Shown: positions 24,224 through 35,043, counted from the stretch's first letter. The stretch is 64,000 nucleotides of DNA from Branchiostoma floridae (GCF_000003815.2 NC_049996.1:14613149-14677148); one strand, 5' to 3'. A program made the numbers and translations. The notes: a model not told the origin generated them from the sequence alone.

Positions 24224-24539
24224 AATCTCCAAGCAGATCGTACGTTAGCATAAGATTTATCAAAATCTGGCAAAGGAGAGTAGCCGACCTAGGAGTGTGC
24301 ATTGCCTACCGGCTTCACTCCTTTGCCAGTTTTTGATACTCCAGTAGAAGCCAGTTAATTGCACAACGAATAACCACACTTCTGTTAATTGCACGGAATC
24401 CCGAAATCCCGTGGTGGTGTCGTCCAGCTTCACATTATTGCACCACCCGGATAATTGCACGAAATGCGCTGACAAATGGGGTGTGCAATTAGACGGCTTC
24501 TACTGTATCTTATGCTACCGTACGATCTGCTTGGAGATT
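24224..24539. mobile_element. Hairpin MITE of the AATCTCCAAGCAGAT family, split by an insertion
   Basis: Ends are AATCTCCAAGCAGAT and ATCTGCTTGGAGATT. Left and right arms match the elements at 8389 and 14209. The right arm is interrupted after TTTTGATAC by a 164-bp element (24342-24505), after which it resumes with TATCTTATGCTACCG. Without the insert the element would be about 150 bp, normal for the family. Confidence 0.92.
24342..24505. mobile_element. Nested 164-bp MITE with CAGTAGAAGCC ends
   Basis: The ends are CAGTAGAAGCCAGTTAATTG and the inverse CAATTAGACGGCTTCTACTG, with further internal TTAATTGCAC/GTGCAATT pairing. CAG...CTG ends and insertion at TA are typical of pogo/Tigger-type Tc1-mariner elements. 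The right flank is TA and the left is TC, which is explained by one base change in the duplicated TA. It has no coding capacity. Confidence 0.85.
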
Positions 24540-24712
24540 GAACCCACCCCACCCACCCGGACGTCTCGGCCCCAGGGTGTGATGAAAACAGATGAGTCAG
24601 CCCCGTGCGTTACTGTTTGCCTGTGACGACTTGACCCCGAACCCTCCAGACGAAGACTTGCGACAGCACGATACACTCTGTCGTAAACACTCCTCGCCTC
24701 CCCTTTTGCTCA

Positions 24713-24824
24713 NNNNNNNNNNNNNNNNNNNNNNNNNNNNNNNNNNNNNNNNNNNNNNNNNNNNNNNNNNNNNNNNNNNNNNNNNNNNNNNNNNNNNNNN
24801 NNNNNNNNNNNNNNNNNNNNNNNN
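24713..24824. other. Assembly gap (112 N)
   Basis: Undetermined bases. Frames drawn across it are meaningless. Confidence 1.
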
Positions 24825-26708
24825 AGACAGGATGTTTTACGCGTCGCTGTTGAAAACGTACCGAAAACAAGAAGCAAGCAAAGCTAACCATTACAATATG
24901 CATGATCATCGCTACAGTTAGGCGTCCAATCTTGTAGGCGTGCCATATGGAGATAGAATTAAATTCTTCGTCTGAAGAGAAAAGCTTTGATATTCAAGTC
25001 AATAATAGCATCAGGATATGCGATTTTGTGTTGCTACAGTGAACGACCTTTAGTGCGACAAACCCGCAATTTTTTACTGACTTTCCAAACTTTAGCGTTT
25101 GTACGAAGACGGCACGTCGAAGCATTGTCACGTCATGACGTAGACGATATCACAGTGACGTTTCGCTTCACGCAAACGTCTTACGTACAGATAAAGAAAC
25201 GATGTCTTCTTTGACGTTAGCAAAGAAGCCCCCCATGGCGAAAGGTAGTAAGTTACAAACGTTACGCGCGATGTTTTGACGTGGTTTATAGAAACCCTTG
25301 CCTAAGGCTTGTACTTTAAGTGAAGCCGTGACGTAGCATTGCCTAGCCCGTGAGCATGAGGCATCATCGTCATAGTAGCCTTAATGTTGACATAACTCCC
25401 TGGAACAGGCTGGGGGAAGCCTCTTCTTTTTATAACCCATTACAGCATGGCCTTGCTTTAGCACGTTACAGTATCCATCTACAAGTGGACTACGGGCGTC
25501 ACTATACCATAAGGACTTGTGACGTAGTACGCAGAAATTTGAGATGTCACTGGATACAGGGGGGGGGGGGGTTGCTTGTAACTACTTTGAGGCCATGACG
25601 ACTTCTATATCTTGTATCTAATATTAGTACACGAGACGGCATCGACCGCAGACGCACACAAACAACACGTAGGTTCTCCCAAAACCGACCTGGGGTCAAA
25701 CCAAGACTGAAACCTGACCCTCTGACCATATTCACTGCCAAATCGCCATTTATAGCGCAAGTATTACAACACAGCACACAAATAGATGCTGACTTAAATA
25801 GACCTGAGAAGAGATATTAAAACTGACAAGCAAGAGTCGTCAGCTTGTGTTGTGACCAACTCACCCACAGACGTTCGCCAATCAGGGAGACTGAAACTGA
25901 TGACCCGGAAGTGATAACAGTGAGTATCCGGTTTGTTACAATGTTCATATTTTAATACTTAATAGTGTTTATATCAAAGCATATGTGTAGTCTGTACAGT
26001 TTTCAGAACACAAGTAAGACAGTACATACAATATGTTGAAAGCACTTTTAGTTTTGTTGGTTGGAACATTGATGGCACATTTCTTGCAAGAAATATAGAA
26101 ATCTGAGACTACTAGTGCCGTCGTTCCGGTATTGTGTCTAACAACATCCGCAATATCTACCAACTGAACTTTATGAAGAAGTGATACATGTATATCTAAA
26201 ACTTTTAAACGAATGCTAACCACTATGAATCGGGCTATTGAGTATTGGCAATACAGGCGAAGCTGCACTAATGACCACCTCTGCACAAAGAACACTTAGT
26301 AACTTATTGTGGCCAGTTTGTGGCCATTAAGGTTATTTTCCCAGGCATTACGCATCTCGTCCATACAACAAGAGGCTGCCTATCTACTGCAACTATCTTC
26401 TCTTGGGGTTCGTGAAGTAATACTTAAGGTTTTCTGCTCTAGAAGTCAACCTTCAAGCAAACTCTTATATAGTTAAAGGCATAGAATTGACGTTTTCTGA
26501 TTCAATACCACCAACGGTAAGCGTTTCCTAGATAAGATTGTTCTTTAACGTAACCTAACAAGACTGCATGTTAAGATTGCATATAATTCTGGGTATTCTG
26601 CAAGCCGCTTACTATGAAACTGACCAGATAACAAGAGTTAACAGGAAACTAAGCAAATAAATAGCAGGATTTGGAAGAATTTCATCAACAAGTTGAGAGA
26701 CAAAATAT
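24825..26708. other. No gene recognised
   Basis: Unique AT-rich DNA. It contains a cluster of TGACGT/ACGTCA half-sites at 25128-25170, a poly(G) run at about 25560-25571 and no long frame. Confidence 0.45.
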
Positions 26709-26965
26709 ACAAGAACCTACAGTCAAAATCTCTAGATCTCTTGCTGGTCAAGTAATGTACTCTCGGTCATAACATGTGTACCTAGACCAAAGACAAGAAC
26801 CAATTGAAGTAAAAATCACTAGATCCCTTGCTAGTGAACCACCGTACTGTAAGGCATAATATATGGCTAAACAAAAGCACCAAGAACCAGACGACAAAAC
26901 ATCTGTACCTTGCTAGTAAACTACTGTATTCTAAGGTATGGTATGTAGCTACTAGTTGATAATAA
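26709..26965 (+). repeat. Degenerate 82-88 bp tandem repeat, three copies
   Basis: CAAGAACC marks the units near 26710, 26793 and 26881, each followed by A-rich DNA, CTAGATC(T/C)CTTGCTAGT and an ACTGTA-containing segment. The copies are well diverged, indicating age. Confidence 0.7.
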
Positions 26966-27927
26966 CAAAATACTAGATTGAAAGTGAATTACAGTGAATA
27001 TGGCAGCTATCACATTCGTCAACCCATGGGCAAATCTGCCACACGTCAAAGCCATCAAATCAGTTGACGCCTTGTTGTGCGTCTTCGCGTGCGTCTAAGA
27101 CAAGAGATTTCACTTTGGGCGCATCTTGTATCTGACGTAAACAGAGCGCTAACGTCAGCTGCTTAGCGTCAGGTAGGCCTAGCTGTCACCTGCCGTGGAG
27201 TTGGGACGTCATATGTCCCCAGGCGCCTTGTTCTCTAAAGCCTGCTGCGCACGTCAGAAAAGAAAACAGCACGGCAGGCGGATTGAGCTAGCTAGGGCGC
27301 CCGGGGCTGTTGAAAACAGGTCCGACAACTCTAGTCGCACAGGGTCGATCGCGGGGCACAGGTAAGGCATTGTCTCCAGTCTTTTAACAGCCTGTCATTA
27401 TGGAAACGGTTTGCAAGCTTGCATGGATGAGCAGAAACTATCGCTGTGAGCTCTTGTGTTGATAATCGCAATACACTTGTCGCGCAAGGTGTGCCATTTG
27501 ACCTATGCGAAGGTTGTAGTTTACTACACATAACGGTACAACAACCACAAACGTTTCTGAGCTTTGGTGAACTTTGCAGCGAGATTTTTAGTCGTTGATT
27601 TTGAATGGATATTCTAAAATATGAACTCTACAAACATCACATTGTCTTTGTTGTTTTGTGATAGGTGAAGTAAAAGCCTGGGCCTGTTTTGCCCAAAAAA
27701 ATTTGAGCTTGTTTGCTTCAGTGACGTGTAGGTTTTTGTAAACTTTGAAAAGCACACCTGACGCTGGCATACGGAAATATATGCATTTCTATCAAAGTTG
27801 ATGATAAAATGAACGAACCTAATTCCAATCGTGCGGTCGTATAAGAGCGTTCCCCGGGGAAGACCGTAAATAGGGACAAATGTCAGCGTGTGTTAGGCGA
27901 CGCACTGTACGGGGTGACCCCCATTTG
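26966..27927. other. Unique DNA with E-box rich block
   Basis: No gene recognised. The stretch 27060-27310 is GC-richer and contains CAGCTG, CACCTG and several ACGTCA words within 200 bp, so it is a weak candidate regulatory element. Confidence 0.3.
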
Positions 27928-28027
27928 NNNNNNNNNNNNNNNNNNNNNNNNNNNNNNNNNNNNNNNNNNNNNNNNNNNNNNNNNNNNNNNNNNNNNNNNN
28001 NNNNNNNNNNNNNNNNNNNNNNNNNNN
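27928..28027. other. Assembly gap (100 N)
   Basis: Undetermined bases of the standard 100-N unknown-size type. Confidence 1.
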
Positions 28028-28690
28028 AGCGCTTCCACAGATCGTTCCCTGGTCTTATCGAGCGATAAACTCCGACTAAATGACCAGATATTTTCCACCG
28101 CGCGGCGTCTACGTGCAATTTCTCGGCGCTGTGCAGCGCTAATGATGATATAGGCAATGAAAACAGCCGGGGAGTGAGCGCACGACACACATTAGAACAC
28201 GGTGGCGCGATGGCAATTGGTTAGGGGACACCGGCCAAGCAGAGACAGCGCTCATTTCAGGGAGAGAGATTTATTCGGGGGCACCGCGACCCCCAAATGA
28301 AATTATAGTGGGACATGTTAGAGGATTGAGCGTGAATTTATCAAGTAAGCGAGGCAGTATACGCGCCCATACGGGTGGGTGAGAGAGATATCAGCCTAGG
28401 CGTATACGTCAAGCAGTGGTGCTTAGTATTATGTATATGCAGTGCGTATGTCAGTATACATGGTACGTACGTTTCTCTAGGGTACTCCATTACCCAAAAT
28501 CGAGGTGTTGTTGGTTGTCCAACCGTCCTGTAGCCACCTCGGGAACTGGTGATATCCACACGGAGGGCATTCTCACACCGCCGGGCGCCTTCGCGCCCTG
28601 ACTCGGACTTACATGAAAGGGGGCCCTGCCTGCGTACTCGCCTATTTATACCCGCCACTATTGCGTACGAACCCACTCCAGACCAGCGCC
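28028..28690. other. GC-rich unique DNA upstream of a small frame
   Basis: CpG-rich, without repeats, ending in a TATA-like word TATTTATA at 28643-28650. No other frame is convincing. Confidence 0.35.
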
Positions 28691-28876
28691 ATGTTTGCCT
28701 TCTCGTGCGTCATCGATGACGTGCGCAGCCTCTTTACAATGCGGTTGCCGGCAAGAGCTCGGGGAATGCGCGCGTCAGAGCCCCGAGCTGTTACGCACTG
28801 CGATATGGTCGGCTTGCGTGTGGACACACCACCATTGTACCGGAAGGGCCCGGGCATTTCCGCTTACGTACCTTAA
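28691..28876 (+). CDS. Possible 61-codon frame with TATA-like upstream word
   Basis: The ATG at 28691 has a fair context (GCGCCATG), and TATTTATA ends 40 bp before it, a reasonable distance for a short leader. The product starts MFAFSCVIDDVRSL, is arginine-rich in the middle and matches nothing I know. Its last 15 or so codons lie inside the repeat array that begins at 28831, which argues against a conserved protein. It could be a first exon whose donor I cannot place, or a chance frame in CpG-rich DNA. Confidence 0.15.
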   Translation: MFAFSCVIDDVRSLFTMRLPARARGMRASEPRAVTHCDMVGLRVDTPPLYRKGPGISAYVP

Positions 28877-30150
28877 CCCCTATACACTACACCAACAGAT
28901 GGGTGCTGGAATAGAGATTCTTCAAGCAGATATTAGGGTTAGGATCAAAGCTTTACTGTATGGAGACGCTAAACCCCTGATTCAACAGATGGTTGCTGAG
29001 CTATAATCTCCAAGCAGACGTTAGGGTTAGGATCAAAGCTTTAACTGCATGAAAAGATAGACACTAAACTAAACCCTGTATACACCATATATATGCATTT
29101 GTACTGGAAGAGCCTGGGCATTTCCGCTTACGTACCTTAACCCCTATACACTATACAGTCTACACCAACAGATGGGTACTGGAATAGAGATTCTCCATGC
29201 AGATGTTAGGGTTAGGATCAGTGCTTTACACATGTATGAATAGATAACAAAAACTCTAAACCCTGATTCAACAAGTGGTCGCTCGCTCACGGACTATAAT
29301 CTTCAAGCAGGCGCTATGTTTAAAGACCCCCAACTCTCACTCTCAACAGACGATCGCTGGACTTAATATTATCTAAAAACAGATGTTAGGGTTAGGGTCA
29401 AAGATTTACTGCATAAAGAGATAGACACTAAACCAGCTGTGTGCACCATTGTACGGAAAGAGCCTGGGCATCTCCGCTTACGTACCTTAACCCCTATACA
29501 CTATACAGTCTACACCAACATGCTGATTCTCCAAACAGTTAGGGTTAGGATCAAAGCTTTACTGCATGAAGAGATAGACCCTAAACCAGCTGTGTGCAAC
29601 ATTGTACCGAAAGAGCCTGGGCATTTCCGCTTACGTACCTTAACCCCTATACACTATACAGTCTACACCAACAGGCTGATTCTCCAAACAGATGTTAGGG
29701 TTAATTATAATCTCTCAGTGAATGAATGAATTTTATTGCTCAACAATCGCACAGGGTACAATGTATGGCAAGTAATAACAACTAATAGCTATACAGACAA
29801 TAGTACTAAGAGGCTACATACAAAGCAACAACAAAATTATCGATAGGATCAAAGCTTTACTGTATGGAGATATAGACGCTAAACCCCTGATTCAACAAAT
29901 AGTTGCTGGGCTATAATCTCCAAGCAGATGTTAAGGTTAGGATCAGTGCTTTACACATGCATGACGACATGGACTTTACACATGGACTCTAAACCCTCAT
30001 TCAATAGATGTTTGCTGGGCTATAATCTCCATGCATATGTTAGCTTTAATGTTTAAAGTGTGTTTAAAGAGATACACTAGAACCTCATACAACAGACGAT
30101 CGCTGGACTATTGTCTAAAAACAGATGTAATAGGGTGAGGATCACTCTCC
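28831..30150 (+). repeat. Complex array of MITE-end modules with TTAGGGTTAGG
   Basis: Two modules alternate. One reads CATTGTACCGGAAGAGCCTG, then GCATTTCCGCTTACGTACC and TTAACCCCTATACACTA. The other reads AATCTCCAAGCAGATG, then TTAGGGTTAGGATCAAAGC. The first module recurs near 28831, 29096, 29445 and 29600; the second recurs at least eight times. The second module starts with the same end sequence as the hairpin MITEs, so the array seems to have grown from MITE pieces. Frames such as 29439-29729 are repeat artefacts. Confidence 0.85.
29713..29800 (-). mobile_element. LINE 3' end inserted in the array
   Basis: On the minus strand it reads TTGTACCCTGTGCGATTGTT, then GAGCAATAAAATTCATTCATTC. The same end, GTACCCCGTACAATTGTTGT followed by GCAATAAA, occurs at 51130-51165. 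AATAAA plus an (ATTC)n tail is the 3' end of a CR1/L2-like non-LTR element. Upstream coding sequence is missing, as is usual for 5'-truncated insertions. Confidence 0.7.
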
Positions 30151-30554
30151 GACTGACTCCCTTTGGTGGTCGGCTGTACTCCTTGGCCAGCTTTGATATT
30201 ACGCTTATGCCGCTTGTAAACACGTGTGTGTTTCTCTGATGGTTCCAAGATATATAGTATACATGTACAAGTGATTTACATACTTGCTTTTCGCTGCAGT
30301 ATGCGAGGGAAACTGAATTATACGTAAAGAGGTACACTGCAGCAACAGGTCCAGTATAGGTAAGAAATAGTAAAGAAGAAGATATTCAAAAGCATGAATA
30401 ACCTTTGAATTCAACTTGACTATACTTCAGGAGTCGACCCAGCATTATACAGCATGTCACAGCGTGTCATCTGTAAGATACTGTAAGTATATCTACAATC
30501 GTTTGCTTGTCAGCCCCCCTCCCCACCACCGTCACCGCCATCGTGGTTTACCTT

Positions 30555-30567
30555 GTTGCCTAGCAAC
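30555..30567. promoter_or_regulatory. Perfect palindromic X-box (RFX site)
   Basis: GTTGCCTAGCAAC is the ideal RFX dimer site, two GTTGC half-sites around one base. RFX proteins control ciliary genes in animals, and perfect sites by chance are rare (about once in tens of megabases). It lies in non-repetitive DNA between the 28.8-30.15 kb array and the 30.7-kb duplication. A gene starting nearby is not evident on either strand. Confidence 0.5.
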
Positions 30568-30702
30568 GTTAAACAACACCAGTGGTCTCGCAACTATCAT
30601 CGTCTCTCTACCGCAGCGTGTTTTAGACATGTCCAAAGAAGTATGACGTGCTACGTACAAAACACGTGCGTAAAAAAAGACGGAAGCTTCGCGCTTCGCT
30701 TC

Positions 30703-31560
30703 GAAAACAAACATACGCAGAGCTACAAGGAAATTGTAATTTTCGGGACAATGAAATTTAAACGAATACGATATTCAGGGCAAATGATGTTGTTGTTTTG
30801 TACATTCTCATCAACTTTTAGCCTGTGTATTGCTACCGCAATTTATTACATCTAACTCGTTTGCATTTTAAGAAACATTCAATGTCTCATAATCTCCGAG
30901 CAGAGGTGAGGAGGTGAAAAGAGAAAACTCGTGGCACAAAAATCCCAATAAAGACTGAAGAAAAAAAACAATGAGACGTACCTAACATCTGCTTGGAGAT
31001 ATGTTATACTAGTAAGTAACAGTTTGGGCTGAATATGCGCGACTGTGCAGCAATGTTCCTTTACACCTTAGAAAACAAACATACGCAAAACTACAAGGAA
31101 TTGTAATTGACGGGACAATGCAGTTCTAACGTATACGATATTCAGGACAAATGATGTTGCTGTTTTGCATGTTCTCACAAAATTCTAGTCTGTACATTGG
31201 CATCGTGATTCATTGCATGTAACTCATTTACATTTTAAGGAACACTAAATGTCTCATAATCTCCAAGAAGAGGTGAAGATAAAACTCGCTCCACCAAAAT
31301 ACGGCTGAAAGTGAAAAGCTTTGCAAAAAATAGTGAGACGTACCTTACATCTACTTAAAGATATCTTACGAGTAACAGTTTGCGCTGCATGAAGAGAAAA
31401 CTCGCACCACCGAAATACGACTAAAAGCTTTGAAAAAACAGTGAGACGCACCTTACATCTGCTTGGAGATATCCTATGTAACAGTTTGCGTTGCATGTCG
31501 CGATTGTGCCGAAGCAACGCCCTTTTACACCTACCTGACATTAAGAACTGTTGGTATAAC
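30703..31560 (+). repeat. 368-bp tandem duplication with embedded short MITEs
   Basis: Copy 1 starts at about 30703 and copy 2 at 31071, both with GAAAACAAACATACGCA, then ACAATG and GATATTCAGG blocks. Inside each is a short element with ends AATCTCC(A/G)AGCAGAG and CATCTGCTTGGAGAT (30891-31000 and 31258-31366). A third, partial copy of that element runs to about 31470. Confidence 0.85.
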
Positions 31561-32101
31561 ATTCAGTCCCTGTCGACATTCACGCATACATAAACACTGC
31601 CCTGTTTGATAAGTGAATCCCTAACATTACACTCCAAAATCTAGTGTTAACGCGCTATTTCTCATGTTAGACCAACGCGGGGTATAACCCGGTAATACCG
31701 CAGAAAGGGCAGCTGTAAAGTTCAGAGTTCGGCAGGACTTGTGTTGTGCCCATACCAGCCCGGTCAGCGAGCTAATTTAGCCCGCTCTTCGGCTAAACCC
31801 GAAAGGTCAGTCCTGTAGAGAGAAGAGGCGAGCGGAAAGGTTGGAGCATTTTTCCCTCAGTTGAAATGTCTCAGTTCTTGGGAACGGGTGTACATATGCC
31901 ATACTGCTCATGGGATATACAGAGAGATATAGAGAGGTAAGGGCTTGATTCTGATTGTTTTTCCTTAAAATTTCATGCCCCGTTTTTAAGTACAAACTTT
32001 GGCAGCTTGTCTCCTTATTAAAAAAAAAAGCATTCATGTATTTTCTAAAGAGGTTTCTTTTTTTCCGGCAAGCTTGGTAATTGGTTGGTTTCTCTGGATC
32101 C
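31561..32101. other. No gene recognised
   Basis: Unique DNA. A minus-strand frame of 106 codons (31807-32127) begins inside the neighbouring MITE end and has no recognisable domain. Confidence 0.4.
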
Positions 32102-32267
32102 AATCTCCAAGCAGATGTAAGCTTCATCTCAGTGTCTTACGCGTGTTTTCGGGTCCGTTTTTTTTTGCCGCTACAGAAAAACGCGCGCCACCAGAAAGAC
32201 GTACGTATTAGATACCCTTGAAATATGCGCAAAACCTTGCACTGAACCCAACATCTGCTTGGAGATT
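32102..32267. mobile_element. MITE with AATCTCCAAGCAGATGT ends
   Basis: A 166-bp element with ends AATCTCCAAGCAGATGT and ACATCTGCTTGGAGATT, identical inverted repeats of 16 bp. The interior (TTACGCGTG near 32139, ACGTACGTATTA near 32200) differs from the 8389/24224 type, so it is a subfamily sharing only the ends. Confidence 0.88.
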
Positions 32268-32486
32268 AGGTCTAGGCAAGTCTTTCCTGGCTGTTCCGTC
32301 CGCTCGCTAGATAGGGACCATCCAAAAACTCTTCTGTGCCGGAGGAGGGAACATTGTAACCTGTACCATAGGGAGGGTTGTAGTTTCTGGTCATTTGTTA
32401 CCTAAAGGCATCATTTTTGGTTGTGTCGACGTCTGTCTGTGTGTCTGATAATCTGTGTTTCCGCATTTGTGGACAGAAATTAGCCT

Positions 32487-32673
32487 ACATAGCAGGCTAT
32501 CTGAGGCTTTTTTGGATCATAATACACTTTTGCTGGCCATTTCTTTTTGTACTGGGTCGCTGATTGCTGGCCTTCTCTGACTGTCGGCCTTGCTATCAGA
32601 GACCCAGTACAAAAAGAAATGGCTAGCAAAAGTGTGTTATGAGCCCAAAAAGGCCCCAGAGAGGCTGCTATGG
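32487..32673. mobile_element. 187-bp hairpin element, 72-bp arms
   Basis: The left arm (32487-32558) and right arm (32601-32673) are inverted copies with about 85 percent identity by eye, including AAAAGAAATGG(C/T) and ACCCAGTAC cores. The loop is 42 bases. No other copy was noticed in this window. It is most likely a palindromic MITE; no clear target duplication was found. Confidence 0.8.
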
Positions 32674-32847
32674 AGGCTAGACAAAAATAACCTAACATGC
32701 TATGGGTTGATTGTATTGATTTTTGGCATGTGGGTCGGTCTTCGGAAGACGAAGATCAAGGTCGATCTTGGGCCTCCTGGCGACTCTCGTTGGAACTGCA
32801 GGAAAACGTCCGGTTTTTATCTTTTGTCCTAGACATGTTGTGGTCTT

Positions 32848-32962
32848 AGCCTGAGTATCATCCGTATTCTACCGGGGCTCCTTACACTCGCTACCCCTAA
32901 AAAATATTTTTAGGGAAGTGAGTGTAAGGAACCCCGGTAGAAATAGGATGGTACCCAGGCTA
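32848..32962. mobile_element. 115-bp MITE with 10-bp target duplication
   Basis: Inverted ends AGCCTG(A/G)GTA(T/C)CATCC extend inward about 55 bp through CTACCGGGG(C/T)TCCTTACAC to a CCCTAAAAA/TTTTTAGGG centre. It is flanked by identical TTGTGGTCTT at 32838-32847 and 32963-32972. Duplications of 9-10 bp are typical of Mutator-like (MULE) elements. It has no coding capacity. The intact duplication suggests a fairly recent insertion. Confidence 0.9.
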
Positions 32963-33914
32963 TTGTGGTCTTGGATTATTGTGTGACATGTTTTGGAGAT
33001 GTCAGAAACATGTAATGTTAATTTGCACACACCCCCTTCCCCTTGCGGTTTGCTTTTTCATGTTTCCTGTGATTTCATGAACACAATCCTCTTGTTTTTT
33101 GTTTAACTACATTTTCAAAGTCATTTTTGCAGCTTCTTTTCATTATTTGCGCGCGCATCCATAGTATCCAAGTCAGTACCAGTGTGGACTCTGGTTATTT
33201 TCCCATTTATCTAAGCATTAGGAATCTTGTCTGTAGTGGCCACCTGTCAACTTTGACCGTTTTCTTCAAGTCTCTTAAGTGATCACTATGGACAGGTCTT
33301 GCCTTGACCTTAATGGCTCATCACACCTGAACATGTAGGTAATGCTTAAGTGAGTTGATATGCTTCACCTCTGATTACCCCACTCACCCGAAACACCCTT
33401 AAGAGCAGTTGGCAAAGATCGCCATACTCGACTTGGTGCCTTTTACCCTTTTACACCTTAAGCATACTCTGGTCATTCTCACGTCTTGTACCGTATCCCG
33501 TCTTAGTTTGAATTTCTCACCAGCATTTCTTAAGATGGTCACTCCCTAATACCTGTGGACATCTTGAACGATGTGCTTAGGTGGGGTGGAGTGGAAACCA
33601 AGCGTTTGCGTGAGAGTGGCCACGCCCTGTCTTTCTATAACATATTTTTCTCAGTCCTCAAACAAAGTATGTATTACTCATAGTTTTCGCAACTGTTTGA
33701 GTGTTTTCGTGTAAAACACGATTTCTACGTATGGGTGTGGCACATAGAATATTGGAATCTTTGCTTCACATTTCCATAGCCTTCCTGCACCAGGGAAATG
33801 TCTTCTATGTCCTGTCTTTCTTAATGTTGTAGACTGTTGTGCCATCCACCGACAGATCCACTACTGTGTGAGTGAATACTCGTATACAGACTCGTATACA
33901 GAAGCTCCTCCTCC

Positions 33915-34076
33915 AGTTCGATCATGGTTCTATTTCGAACATCACCCACTAGCGCTGTTTTTGATGGAGGTGTTCGAAATCGAACAGGGGGTTCTGCTTG
34001 TTCGATATGGCGCTTGAAATCGAACAGGAGGTTCTATTATTTGTTCGAAATGGTGTTCGACAGGATCGGTCTATTT
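33915..34076. mobile_element. Palindromic GGACCGATCC MITE, copy 2
   Basis: It contains GATCATGGTTCTATTTCGAAC, shortened inner palindrome arms, and the right end GACAGGATCGGTC. The left terminal GGACCGATCC is missing or mutated, and an internal TCGAACAGG(G/A)GGTTCT segment is duplicated. It is the most rearranged of the three copies. Confidence 0.78.
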
Positions 34077-34532
34077 TTTAACGTGAGAATTTAAGAACAG
34101 ACAATAGGGCGTGTCCTCATTTTGATGTTGATGTCCGCACCGCCCTGTTTTCTCGCGATAGCCATTGTGTTAAACGTAACGGTTAACTTCTTACGTAGAG
34201 TCTTTTAGAGTTCTGCTTAAACTCAAGTTACTCCCAATTAGTCATAGACTGCAAAACTTGTTTGGGTGTGTTCAGCAAAAACAGGGCGTTTTCTTGTTGC
34301 TGATTCATACAGTTTCTCAAGGTTACCAGATGCCCTTTAGTTTCATGCTTCCTATTGAAGAAAGCCATGGTCCGCAACTCCCTTTAGCTACCAGAGGAAG
34401 TATTTTTAGGGAGATAGGAGATGTACAATCCCCAAGGTTTCAACAGACAATGGTTCTTGAACGTACGTTTCTTGTTTTTCTGTGAGTGTAACGTTACATG
34501 TAATATGCACCTCTATTGCTTATGTACTTGAC

Positions 34533-34610
34533 TGGGTGTGTTAGACCTTAACTGGGTGTGTGGGACTTTATAAACTGGGTGTGGAAGGCTTTTGACTGGG
34601 TGTTTCTTTA
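34533..34610 (+). repeat. Short (A)CTGGGTGTG repeat, four copies
   Basis: ACTGGGTGTG or ACTGGGTGTT occurs four times in under 80 bp, spaced about 20-25 bp. Variants TTGGGTGTG (near 34262) and CTGGGTGTG (near 34755) lie outside the cluster. Confidence 0.6.
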
Positions 34611-35043
34611 TTGAGATGATTCAGCTTGCACCATGTATTTTTCCATGGTACTATCTTACACAGTAATCTTTTACACTAAGTTCCTCTACACTGAGAACAT
34701 ATGTTACTTCCTATTACTCATTTATTTTTAGTTAGTCTTTAACTTAATATTTCCTGGGTGTGGAGAACATAAAACAGGGCGTTTCTTTGCTTTGACGGGA
34801 TGTCTTTTCTGCCCAGATGTTTGAAAGTGACAGTCTATCGCTTCCGACTTCTTTCTCTTACGATGTAGTCCAGAATGAAACTATAACTTTATTTATCGTA
34901 CGAGATCTAAACCAGTTGCTGCGGAACTTCTGTATAGTGTATCCTATTACATTATAGACGTATTCATTCTACAGTCTTCAGTGTAAATTTGTTACGTCCT
35001 GACATACTTAATATATGTATATGAGAGACTATGTCCGCCATCT

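Larger units (their letters stand above)
32973..35043. other. Low-repeat AT-rich DNA
   Basis: No gene recognised. It includes one palindromic MITE (33915-34076) and a run of short CTGGGTGTG words (34533-34610), listed separately. Related phrases, ACAGGGCGTTT at 34284 and 34776, suggest an older repeat. Confidence 0.45.

Noticed and set aside
25560-25571. Poly(G)/poly(C) runs here and at 49788, 56949 and 60888
   Set aside because: Simple homopolymers with no further G-tract pattern nearby; not annotated as functional quadruplex sites.
29439-29729. 96-codon frame spanning the 29-kb array
   Set aside because: It simply reads two copies of the repeat module and repeats the same peptide.
28900-29730. 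True interstitial telomere
   Set aside because: TTAGGG occurs only as TTAGGGTTAGG, once per module, never as a longer run.
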